Source: JAPYWM01 sp964489015 (GTDB taxonomy: Bacteria > Bacteroidota > Bacteroidia > SpSt-205). From it: 12,273 nt of DNA. Under the pieces are notes generated by a model. It did no database searches, was not told the DNA's origin, and saw only the letters and a list, made by a program, of their open reading frames with translations. Of the stretch, positions 1 through 6,795 are shown piece after piece. The position numbers were made by a program, and so were the translations under genes. Numbering within the stretch: the stretch's first letter is position 1; each line of letters starts with the position of its first letter. The stretch spans positions 1 through 12,273 of the forward strand of contig CAZAXD010000036.1 of NCBI GenBank assembly GCA_964489015.1, in the 5' to 3' direction.

Positions 1-3
1 CCC

Positions 4-201
4 ATGCTGCGAATTTGGGGCTTTCTTCGCTGGGGGCTTGTTGGGGGGTATGTGAGCCTTGTGACGTGGGGTGTCCTCAAGGGCTATGGGGCGCCTTTTC
101 TGCTAGGGCTTGTGTTGCTAGCAGCGCTTTGGCGTCCTAGTCAGGATGTAGATGCACTTCTAAGCTTAGAGGGGCTCTTCTGGCTTGCTAATTTTGTTTA
201 G
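4..201 (+). CDS. Small hydrophobic protein, possibly 5'-partial
   Basis: This 65-residue reading frame is rich in Leu, Gly and Trp. It shows two hydrophobic stretches, roughly residues 10-26 and 29-43, that could form a membrane hairpin, followed by a short polar segment and a hydrophobic end. I do not recognise the family. The ATG is three bases from the window edge, so the gene may begin further upstream and this may be only its C-terminal part. Its TAG stop directly abuts the ATG of the AAA+ ATPase gene, with no spacer, and the candidate promoter of that gene lies inside its last codons. That arrangement suggests a real neighbouring gene, but a chance frame cannot be excluded. No function is proposed. 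Confidence 0.4.
   Translation: MLRIWGFLRWGLVGGYVSLVTWGVLKGYGAPFLLGLVLLAALWRPSQDVDALLSLEGLFWLANFV
189..196 (+). promoter_or_regulatory. Bacteroidota -7 promoter element (TAATTTTG)
   Basis: TAATTTTG matches the Bacteroidota -7 consensus TAnnTTTG exactly and ends five bases before the ATG at 202. Known spacing of this element puts the transcription start close to that ATG, so the AAA+ gene mRNA would be leaderless or nearly so. I see no clear TTTG -33 box upstream. The element lies inside the end of the preceding small ORF. Confidence 0.55.
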
Positions 202-1875
202 ATGCGGTTGCTTCCGACATGGGTAGAGGCCCTGGCTCGCCAGTATTATGCCGGGCGGACTTGCCTTTTTATTTTGCATGGAAACGTTCACGATTATGTC
301 TGGTATGAGGGGCAGGCCTGGGGGTTAGGGACCTTTTTGCAGCAGGTCGTTTTTCGACGACGACAAATCGTACTGACCTATAATCGGGCAACAGGCCTTA
401 GCTTTCGGGACGAGGAGAGTCAGCGGGCCTTCCTGACCTATCTCAAGATAGAGGGATACCAAGGCTCTCCGGCTAGTCCTCTGGAGGGCATGCCGCTTTT
501 GCATCGCTTTCTGCAGCATGAGCTGGCTCGCGGGATGCGCCTGGCGCTAATCATGGAGTATGCCGAGAGCCTCGTTCCGCAGGTACCAGCGGGCTACTAC
601 AGTGCCGAGGAGCGGACAGCCCTGCTGTATCTACTGCGTTGGGCCCAAGATCCTCTCCTGCTAAAGGCCGATGTCACGATTTTGCTACTAGCGGAAAGCC
701 TGGGTGAATTGCATCCCAAGCTAGTCCAAAATCCGCACATAAGTAGCCTACCGATTCCGTATCCGACGCAAGAGTTAAGGGCTGCCCTTATCAGCAAAGG
801 GCTGGAGACCTACCGGCGTATAGCCGAAAAAGCCCCTTTTTTGACGCCACAGACAGGCGCCTCGGCCTTAGGCGGATTGACGCTGGTGCAAATCGAAAAG
901 CTACTAGCAGAGATTAATGAAAGCCCCATGACCTGGCAGGAAGCCGATCTCCTAGCTCGCAAAAAAGCTTTTGTCGAATCTCATACCGGCGGCTTACTAG
1001 CCTTTCTTAGCACCCCGTATACACTAGAAGCCGTTGCGGGCCATGCGGCCGTGGTTGCTTATTTCCGTCAAATTATTCAACTTCTTAAGGCGGGTCATAC
1101 AGACGTCCTGCCCATGGGTTTTTTGATCACAGGACCTGTGGGGACCGGAAAGACCTTTTTAGTGCGGTGCTTGGCGGGTGAGCTCGGCATACCCATGGTT
1201 TTGCTCAAGAATTTCCGAGGCCCCTACGTCGGACAGACAGAGTCCAATCTCGAACGCATTTTTGCGCTTTTAGAAGCGTTGGCGCCGGTAGCTGTCTTCA
1301 TCGACGAAGCCGATACCCAGCTTGGCCAACGAGGGGGCGAGCGAGATGGCGGCGTATCGCAGCGGGTCTTTGGCATGATAGCTAGCTTTATGAGTGATCC
1401 GCGGCATCGGGGGCGGATCTTGTGGTTTTTGGCTACAGCGCGTCCCGACCTGCTGCCCGTAGATCTTAAGCGCCAAGGGCGGGCAGAGGAGCATATACCG
1501 CTTTTTCCACCGCTTACTGGTGCTGAAAAGCGCGCATTTGTAGCGCAGCTTTTGGTACGGTCAGGGTATACCATGGAGCTACCGATAGAAGGCTGGGATG
1601 AGCTTCCCTCCTTTTCAGGAGCCGAATGGGAGAGCTTACTGCTGCGGGCACGCTTTCGCGCTTTGAGTATGGGCCGGGTGGAGCCCACTTGGGAAGACTT
1701 TTTGGCGGCTATTCACGACTTCATCCCCCCTACGTACCCTGAGGAAATAGAGTATATGACGCTCCTGGCGGTCTTGGAGTGCACCCGCCGGTCTCTTTTA
1801 CCGCCACCATACCAGCAGCTCTCACCCGCTGCAGTTGCAGACCGCCTGCTCGAACTGCGCCGCAGAATCCGGTAG
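202..1875 (+). CDS. AAA+ ATPase with degenerate N-terminal module
   Basis: This 557-residue protein is an AAA+ ATPase, most like the CDC48/FtsH-type AAA clade, and probably cytosolic since no signal peptide or membrane segment is visible. The C-terminal half is the active module: Walker A GPVGTGKT at 311-318, Walker B VFIDEAD at 365-371, and an arginine-finger region around KRQGR at 423-427. The usual sensor-1 Asn of the TNRPD motif is Ala here (TARPD, 412-416). The N-terminal half looks like a second, decayed AAA module: there is no P-loop (HGNVHDYV at 26-33 instead), but strand-like segments resembling Walker B (LALIMEYAE, 114-122) and sensor 1 (VTILLLAES, 158-166) remain. Proteins of this layout are often misannotated as FtsH, but the M41 protease domain is absent. 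Its substrate is unknown. It starts right after the upstream stop codon and has its own TAnnTTTG element. Confidence 0.85.
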   Translation: MRLLPTWVEALARQYYAGRTCLFILHGNVHDYVWYEGQAWGLGTFLQQVVFRRRQIVLTYNRATGLSFRDEESQRAFLTYLKIEGYQGSPASPLEGMPLLHRFLQHELARGMRLALIMEYAESLVPQVPAGYYSAEERTALLYLLRWAQDPLLLKADVTILLLAESLGELHPKLVQNPHISSLPIPYPTQELRAALISKGLETYRRIAEKAPFLTPQTGASALGGLTLVQIEKLLAEINESPMTWQEADLLARKKAFVESHTGGLLAFLSTPYTLEAVAGHAAVVAYFRQIIQLLKAGHTDVLPMGFLITGPVGTGKTFLVRCLAGELGIPMVLLKNFRGPYVGQTESNLERIFALLEALAPVAVFIDEADTQLGQRGGERDGGVSQRVFGMIASFMSDPRHRGRILWFLATARPDLLPVDLKRQGRAEEHIPLFPPLTGAEKRAFVAQLLVRSGYTMELPIEGWDELPSFSGAEWESLLLRARFRALSMGRVEPTWEDFLAAIHDFIPPTYPEEIEYMTLLAVLECTRRSLLPPPYQQLSPAAVADRLLELRRRIR

Positions 1876-1889
1876 TTTTGTTACCTTTA
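1873..1889 (+). promoter_or_regulatory. Two candidate -7 elements before the Fe-S carrier gene
   Basis: TAGTTTTG at 1873-1880 matches TAnnTTTG exactly and begins with the TAG stop codon of the AAA+ gene. TACCTTTA at 1882-1889 matches all but the last base and ends four bases before the ATG at 1894, the same spacing as the other elements in this window. Either could drive the Fe-S carrier gene; the first would give a leader of roughly ten bases, the second none. Confidence 0.45.
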
Positions 1890-1893
1890 GGCT

Positions 1894-2217
1894 ATGTTAA
1901 CGGTTAGCGTGCGAGCAGCTGAGCGTATCCGAGCGATTCAGGCGCAGGAAGGGCATCCAGTCCCTCGCATTCGGGTCGAAGTTAAGGCGGGAGGCTGCTC
2001 TGGCTTGGTTTATGACCTAGCCTTTGCCACAGAGGCCCGCCCCGGTGAGCTAGTTTTCTCGTCGGAAGGTATCGAAATCCTGGTGCCCAAAAAGAGCTTA
2101 TTGTATCTGGCGGGTACGGAATTGGATTATACCGACGGCCTGGAGGGGCAAGGCTTTCACTTTCATAACCCGAATGCAAACCGGACCTGTGCTTGTGGCA
2201 TGAGCTTTGCACTGTGA
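1894..2217 (+). CDS. A-type iron-sulfur cluster carrier (IscA/SufA/ErpA family)
   Basis: The 107-residue protein belongs to the HesB/IscA family, cytosolic carriers that take assembled Fe-S clusters from the scaffold and deliver them to apoproteins. All three cluster-binding cysteines are present: Cys35 in GGCSG, and Cys99 and Cys101 in the C-terminal CACGMSF motif. The length and cysteine positions are those of E. coli IscA. The middle residue of the final CxC motif is Ala rather than the common Gly. Which of the IscA, SufA or ErpA roles it fills cannot be told from sequence alone, so no symbol is given. It is separated from the AAA+ gene by 18 bases and is followed after seven bases by an uncharacterised gene, with which it probably forms a two-gene operon. 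Confidence 0.93.
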   Translation: MLTVSVRAAERIRAIQAQEGHPVPRIRVEVKAGGCSGLVYDLAFATEARPGELVFSSEGIEILVPKKSLLYLAGTELDYTDGLEGQGFHFHNPNANRTCACGMSFAL

Positions 2218-2224
2218 TCAAATT

Positions 2225-2881
2225 ATGAAGCGCCTTCAACCGGGCTGGTTTCTGGAGGGGCCTTGGGATGAAGAGTATCAGCGTTATCGGCTGCTAGCCT
2301 ATCTCAAAGAGGTAAGCCGCGCTTTTATGGCTCAGCGCCTGTATCCGCCGTTAGGCGATCTGATCGCTACACATGCCGAGCTCGTCCAGCTTGCTCAGGT
2401 AGCCCCAGCGCCCCTATCAGAGAAAGACGATACCTTGCAGCAGATCATTCATTTTGCGTTGCCCCGCTTAGAAAAGACTATCGAGGAAGGCCGAGAACTA
2501 TACGAGCTTATCTTGCAGCAGCTCCAAGTCGAGGTCGTGGGCGTGGTACCGCTGTATAAGGATGAGGGGTATGTGCTTTTGCGACGTGGGCAAGAGAAGG
2601 TCGTACGGGCTTATCGGTACGAGCTGCGGCGCCTGTATGACCAAGAGGGGTACTTAGCTATCCGCTTGCAGTTCCAGACAGAATTTGCGCTCCAGTCTAT
2701 TGCGGTGCCTTTGGCCAACTTACGGGAGCGTCTACTCATTCAGTACAAAGATCTACCCGTTCCCTTTACCCTTGCCGTAGAAAGCCCCTGGGAGGTTCCG
2801 CTCGTGGAAACCCTTTTGCCGATCCTACAGCGGAGCCTGCCGGGTTGGATTGCCAGCTTATCGACGACGGGTTACGCCTGA
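2225..2881 (+). CDS. Conserved uncharacterised protein, cotranscribed with Fe-S carrier
   Basis: This 218-residue soluble protein has no signal peptide, membrane segment or metal-binding cysteine motif that I can see. The N-terminal part (about 12-40: DEEYQRYRLLAYLKEV and following) looks helical and resembles, from memory, a family of uncharacterised Bacteroidota proteins. The middle is charged and helical (about 70-105), followed by a probable beta-rich part with many basic and aromatic residues (about 105-180). The ATG at 2225 is preferred over a TTG at 2207 that would overlap the Fe-S carrier gene, because the familiar N-terminal sequence begins just after the ATG. It lies seven bases after that gene and has no promoter element of its own, so cotranscription is likely. 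Its last 24 bases overlap the end of the opposing flippase gene. A role linked to Fe-S proteins is only a guess from position. Confidence 0.8.
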   Translation: MKRLQPGWFLEGPWDEEYQRYRLLAYLKEVSRAFMAQRLYPPLGDLIATHAELVQLAQVAPAPLSEKDDTLQQIIHFALPRLEKTIEEGRELYELILQQLQVEVVGVVPLYKDEGYVLLRRGQEKVVRAYRYELRRLYDQEGYLAIRLQFQTEFALQSIAVPLANLRERLLIQYKDLPVPFTLAVESPWEVPLVETLLPILQRSLPGWIASLSTTGYA

Positions 2882-4378
2882 GAAGCGCTTAGCGTGCGTG
2901 GCCCAGAGTGCCCTAAGCTGAGTTAGGAGCTGCTTGAGAAAGACATGTTTACGATGTCCTTGCCAGGACTCACCCAGCAAAAAGAAACCAAAGCCGGCTA
3001 AGCCGCTAATCAAATAGGGGATAGCCCCCTGCCACTCTATCAGCGTCGGCAAAGACGCCGCCAACCAAGCTGTGCCTAAGCGCATAAAAGGCCAAAAAAC
3101 CCAATACCGCCAAAGAGCTGACCCCCTTCCCTCAGCAGGCAGTAGATACGTCATCAGCCCCATTAGGAGGAGACAGGCTAAAGCCGTAGGCCACAGAAAC
3201 AGTCCGGCCCTTAGGCACGGTATCGTGAGCAGCACCTGAAGCCCTGCTAAGCTCAGACTGATAACATAGTGTCGCTTGAGCTGTCCCTGACTGATCATAA
3301 AAGGCCCTGTGGGAATAAACCAGCTCACAAGCCCTATAGCACCTAAAACCCCGCTTGTTAGACGCTCTTCAGCGAGGCCCCAGGGAGAAATAAACCCAGC
3401 TAGCAAAAGAGGGGCCCAAGCCTGCAACAGCAGCATACTACTACCCGTCCCCACGCCCAGAAGCCACATCGTTTGGTAGAGCCGTAACCTCTTCCGAAAG
3501 AAGCTTGTCGTAGGCCCATAGCTTGGTAGAAGGGCCTCCGCCGCCTTGTATAAGACCTGATAGACCTTGGTAAAAAAATAATGACCGGCGCTAAAGAGAC
3601 CCATTTGGCCTAAGGAGACATAGCGACCGATGAGTGTGCGTTCGTAATAATTGAGAAAGAGCCCACTCCATTGGCTAAGGCCCTGCCAGAGCCCTTTGCC
3701 CCATAACGTTCTAAGCGCCTGAACTGAGAAAGCAGGCCATAGCCACCCACGGAGAAGATTGCTAACTACCGCCCAGATCGCTGGTCCCAAAAGCCCCATA
3801 CTGAGAAGCGTAGCTTCTCCCAGAAGCACTACATCACCGGGTCGGGCTATGGCCACGCCTAGGGGGATCAAGCCCTGGCTTATCGCTTGGCCCAAGGGCA
3901 GGATTAGGAGCGAACGCCCCCTCCCCATAGACAACGGGATCCAACTAAGACCTATGGCGACACCGTAGCCTAGGATAGCAAAGGCGCCCGACCATCGGAG
4001 GTTTAGTAAGACAGCCTCCCAGGCAGGATCTTGTACCTGTAAAAGGTGGATTAGGCCCTCTGGTCCCCCTATCATCCACAAGCCAGCGCCCAAGCTGCTC
4101 CCAAGCAGGATACCGCCTAAAGCGTGGCGGGCCCAGTAACGTACTTGACCTGGATCAAGGGGAGCCCGAGATAAGTAAAAGGCTAGCGCTTCTCCTAAAC
4201 CGAGGTTGAGTAAGTAGGTTTGTGAGAGTAGCAAGACCACATAACTATAGAGACCGTACGCGGCTCGTCCCATGGTCTTGATAAGCACGGTGGGCAATGC
4301 CAACACTACCACCCCTCCCAAAACATACCCCATGAGATTCCATATCACCCGTCGAATCGTTTCTCGCTGCAGCGTCAT
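2858..4378 (-). CDS. Polysaccharide flippase-like membrane protein (Wzx/MATE-like superfamily)
   Basis: The 506-residue product is strongly hydrophobic, with about 12-14 membrane segments. It opens with a short basic amphipathic stretch (QRETIRRVIWNL) followed by a first helix and the pattern KTMGRAAYGLYSYVVLL, typical of the polysaccharide transporter branch of the MOP/MATE-like superfamily. In the same branch style, a Gly-Arg-Tyr-Val-Ser motif follows the central loop near residue 250 and a charged tail ends the protein. By family, it would flip undecaprenyl-linked oligosaccharides across the inner membrane for O-antigen, capsule or exopolysaccharide assembly. No glycosyltransferase, polymerase or sugar-nucleotide gene lies nearby, so it is an orphan and its substrate is unknown. 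It faces away from the dioxygenase gene across a 28-base spacer in which I find no clear promoter for this strand. Confidence 0.8.
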   Translation of the reverse strand: MTLQRETIRRVIWNLMGYVLGGVVVLALPTVLIKTMGRAAYGLYSYVVLLLSQTYLLNLGLGEALAFYLSRAPLDPGQVRYWARHALGGILLGSSLGAGLWMIGGPEGLIHLLQVQDPAWEAVLLNLRWSGAFAILGYGVAIGLSWIPLSMGRGRSLLILPLGQAISQGLIPLGVAIARPGDVVLLGEATLLSMGLLGPAIWAVVSNLLRGWLWPAFSVQALRTLWGKGLWQGLSQWSGLFLNYYERTLIGRYVSLGQMGLFSAGHYFFTKVYQVLYKAAEALLPSYGPTTSFFRKRLRLYQTMWLLGVGTGSSMLLLQAWAPLLLAGFISPWGLAEERLTSGVLGAIGLVSWFIPTGPFMISQGQLKRHYVISLSLAGLQVLLTIPCLRAGLFLWPTALACLLLMGLMTYLLPAEGRGSALWRYWVFWPFMRLGTAWLAASLPTLIEWQGAIPYLISGLAGFGFFLLGESWQGHRKHVFLKQLLTQLRALWATHAKRFSGVTRRR

Positions 4379-4394
4379 CTCTATCGAAAATGCA

Positions 4395-4402
4395 TAAGTT
4401 TG
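4395..4402 (+). promoter_or_regulatory. Bacteroidota -7 promoter element (TAAGTTTG)
   Basis: TAAGTTTG matches TAnnTTTG exactly and ends four bases before the ATG at 4407. The predicted transcription start coincides with the start codon, giving a leaderless mRNA for the dioxygenase and probably the E2 gene behind it. No good TTTG -33 box is seen at 19-21 bases upstream. Confidence 0.6.
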
Positions 4403-4406
4403 CCCT

Positions 4407-5561
4407 ATGCGAGCGCTTGCTAGTTATGAGGTGGATGAGGCACGCGGGTTTTTGCCTCCATGGGATCCGCTACGATATCTACCCTCGGCTCTAAGCGTGT
4501 GGGACGAGGTAGCGTATGCTTTGCCTAAGCTGCTCGTGAGTGGCCGTATACGCACTTTTATTGCTCGCATTCCCTTGCTAGACCCCGAACCGCACCTCGA
4601 GACAGACGCCCAATGGCGTCGAGCTATGCAGGCGCTCTCTTATATAGCGCATGCTTATGTCTGGGGGGAGCCCACGCCGCCTTCCCACTTGCCTGAGAAT
4701 ATCGCCGTACCTTTTTACAAAGTGGCTTCCCGATTGGGGCGGCCTCCGGTCCTTTCTTATGCCTCCTATGCTTTGGACAATTGGAGAAGGCTTGACCCTG
4801 CAGGGCCTCTTACCTTGGACAATATTGCACTTATTCAGAACTTTCTAGGCGGCTTGGATGAAGAGTGGTTTATCTTGATTCACGTGGCTATAGAAGCCGC
4901 CGCCGCACCAGCTCTACGGGTCTTGCCGAGACTCGTCAAAGCCGTACAGGAAGACGATATTCCACAAGCCGAGGGAGCCTTGGCTACCCTAGAAAATACC
5001 CTGGCGCAGTTGTACCAAATTTTGCTTCGGATGCGTGAAAACTGCGATCCTTACATTTATTACCATCGGGTACGCCCTTATATTCATGGCTGGAAGAATA
5101 ACCCAGCTCTACCAGACGGCCTGATCTATGAGGGAGTAGCGGCCTATGGTCACAAACCTCAGCAGTTTCGTGGGGAGACGGGAGCGCAGAGTGGTATCAT
5201 CCCGGCCGTTGATGCCGCTTTAGGCATCACCCATGCAGAGGACCCTCTGCGGGTTTACTTGCGTGAAATGCTGGAGTACATGCCACCGACTCATCGCCAG
5301 TTTGTACTGGACTTGGAATCTCATCGGATCTATGAGCGGCGGGCCTTTTTTATGAAGCCGCCCCTGAAACCGCTCTACAATCAATGCGTGCACTGGGTTG
5401 AGCGTTTCCGTTCGCTTCACCTAGAGTATGCGGCAGAATACATCGTGCGTCAGCATCAGAAGTCCGTTACAAATCCCACGGCTGTCGGCACTGGTGGCAC
5501 GCCATTTATGCCCTATTTGGCCAAGCATCGAGACGAAACTAAGCAGCATAAGCTAGACTAA
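4407..5561 (+). CDS. Indoleamine 2,3-dioxygenase-family haem enzyme
   Basis: This 384-residue protein aligns by eye with human IDO1 over almost its whole length. The family opens the indole ring of L-tryptophan with O2 to give N-formylkynurenine, using haem b. Visible landmarks are the LPENIAVPF segment, PPVLSYASYALDNW with Tyr118 (human Tyr126), Phe155 (Phe163), Arg223 (Arg231, substrate carboxylate), the GWKNNPALPDGLIYEG block, GETGAQSG, MPPTHRQF, the proximal haem ligand His338 in FRSLHLEY (human His346), and the mobile-loop GTGGT near the C-terminus. Two active-site positions differ from the human enzyme: Tyr218 replaces Phe226, and His159 stands at Ser167. No kynurenine formamidase, hydroxylase or kynureninase gene lies nearby. 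The PDH E2 gene starts four bases after its stop, so the two are probably cotranscribed. Substrate preference is inferred from the family. Confidence 0.92.
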   Translation: MRALASYEVDEARGFLPPWDPLRYLPSALSVWDEVAYALPKLLVSGRIRTFIARIPLLDPEPHLETDAQWRRAMQALSYIAHAYVWGEPTPPSHLPENIAVPFYKVASRLGRPPVLSYASYALDNWRRLDPAGPLTLDNIALIQNFLGGLDEEWFILIHVAIEAAAAPALRVLPRLVKAVQEDDIPQAEGALATLENTLAQLYQILLRMRENCDPYIYYHRVRPYIHGWKNNPALPDGLIYEGVAAYGHKPQQFRGETGAQSGIIPAVDAALGITHAEDPLRVYLREMLEYMPPTHRQFVLDLESHRIYERRAFFMKPPLKPLYNQCVHWVERFRSLHLEYAAEYIVRQHQKSVTNPTAVGTGGTPFMPYLAKHRDETKQHKLD

Positions 5562-5565
5562 AGCT

Positions 5566-6795
5566 ATGGCAGAAGTAATAGAAATGCCGCGACTCAGTGA
5601 CACCATGACGGAAGGTGTTATTGCTCGTTGGAACAAAGCAGTAGGGGATGCTGTCAAACCGGGAGATCTTTTAGCAGAGATCGAGACCGATAAAGCTACC
5701 ATGGAGTTTGAGGCTCCCATTGGTGGCGTGCTTTTGTACATTGGAGCATCGGAAGGCAAGCCTATTCCGATTGGGGCACCTATCGCGATTATTGGCAAAG
5801 CTGAGGAGGATATTAGGGCCCTGCTGGCGAAGCTTCAAGCGGGGGCGCCCTCGGCCGTCCCACCTAGACCTGCTCCAGAGCCGGTGGCCGCTACCGCTTC
5901 AGCGCCGACAACGTCTCCCTCTCCTGCGGGTCCTATCTTGTCTGCGTCTTCCACTGATCAGCGCCTCAAAGCCTCCCCTCTGGCCAAAGCCATGGCTAAG
6001 GAAGCAGGGCTCGATCTGGCTACGCTACGAGGGACCGGTGAGGGAGGCCGCATTATCAAGCGTGATATTGAAGCTGCCCTCGCCCAAAAGCCGACTGAAG
6101 TGCTCGCGGCGGCTTCCGCTTATGAGGACATTCCACTGTCCCAGATGCGCAAAACTATCGCTCGTCGGCTCACGGCGAGTATGCAGCAAGCCCCACACTT
6201 CTATCTCACCGTATCCGTATCCATGGAAAACGCCATCGGTTGGCGCGAGAAGCTCAATGCACTAAGTCCTCATAAAATCTCATTTAACGACCTTATCATC
6301 AAGGCATGTGCTGTGGCGCTGCGCCAGCATCCGTACATCAATGCGGCCTGGCTAGAGGATCGTATTCGGCTCTACCGGGAAGTGCATATTGGCTTTGCGG
6401 TGGCTGTCGAGGAGGGTTTAATCGTGCCTGTGATCCGACATGCTGACCAGAAAGGCTTAGCGGCTATAGCTGCAGAGACCGCAAGCTTAGCCGCTAAAGC
6501 TCGCGAACGCAAGCTAAGCCCAGAAGAGTATACTGGTAGCACGTTTAGCATCTCTAATCTAGGTATGTTTGGCATAGAGTCGTTTACAGCCGTGATCAAC
6601 CCACCAGAGGCAGCGATTTTGGCTGTGGGAGCTATCGTCCCCCAGGCTACCGTTCGTGACGGCGCGCTAGGGGTGGAGCGGCGCATGACGCTAACCCTCT
6701 CTTGCGATCACCGGGTCGTGGACGGGGCGACAGGGGCTCAGTTTCTCCAAACGCTTAAGAGCCTTCTAGAAGAACCTGCACGCCTGCTACTCTGA
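5566..6795 (+). CDS. pdhC: Pyruvate dehydrogenase E2 (dihydrolipoamide acetyltransferase)
   Basis: The E2 core enzyme transfers the acetyl group from lipoyl-lysine to CoA in the cytosolic pyruvate dehydrogenase complex. The 409-residue protein has the standard order: one lipoyl domain (about 1-80) with the lipoylated Lys43 in ETDKAT, an Ala/Pro/Ser-rich flexible linker (about 88-130), a peripheral subunit-binding domain (about 134-172, ending GTGEGGRIIKRDI), and the catalytic domain (about 180-409) with His382 and Asp386 in DHRVVDG. Many Bacteroidota E2 proteins carry two lipoyl domains, as far as I recall; this one has one. The methionine chosen directly begins the lipoyl fold. It sits four bases behind the dioxygenase gene with no promoter element of its own, and its end overlaps the opposing stress-protein gene by nine bases. 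A branched-chain 2-oxoacid E2 is possible but less likely given the PDH-type E1 beta nearby. Confidence 0.92.
   Translation: MAEVIEMPRLSDTMTEGVIARWNKAVGDAVKPGDLLAEIETDKATMEFEAPIGGVLLYIGASEGKPIPIGAPIAIIGKAEEDIRALLAKLQAGAPSAVPPRPAPEPVAATASAPTTSPSPAGPILSASSTDQRLKASPLAKAMAKEAGLDLATLRGTGEGGRIIKRDIEAALAQKPTEVLAAASAYEDIPLSQMRKTIARRLTASMQQAPHFYLTVSVSMENAIGWREKLNALSPHKISFNDLIIKACAVALRQHPYINAAWLEDRIRLYREVHIGFAVAVEEGLIVPVIRHADQKGLAAIAAETASLAAKARERKLSPEEYTGSTFSISNLGMFGIESFTAVINPPEAAILAVGAIVPQATVRDGALGVERRMTLTLSCDHRVVDGATGAQFLQTLKSLLEEPARLLL

Noticed and set aside
1224..1688. A 154-codon open frame on the minus strand inside the AAA+ gene
   Set aside because: It is fully covered by the Walker-motif coding region on the other strand, is rich in Ser, Arg and Pro, and resembles nothing; it is a shadow frame.
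202..1875. Reading the AAA+ gene as the FtsH protease
   Set aside because: The HExxH zinc-protease motif and N-terminal membrane anchors are missing.
2207..2224. A TTG start extending the uncharacterised gene back into the Fe-S carrier gene
   Set aside because: It adds six residues without family resemblance; the ATG at 2225 sits just after the carrier's stop and gives the expected N-terminus.
5708..6265. A 185-codon plus-strand frame inside the E2 gene
   Set aside because: It overlaps the lipoyl, linker and subunit-binding regions of a clear E2 in another frame, and its composition (Leu-, Arg-, Pro- and Ser-rich) is that of an out-of-frame reading.
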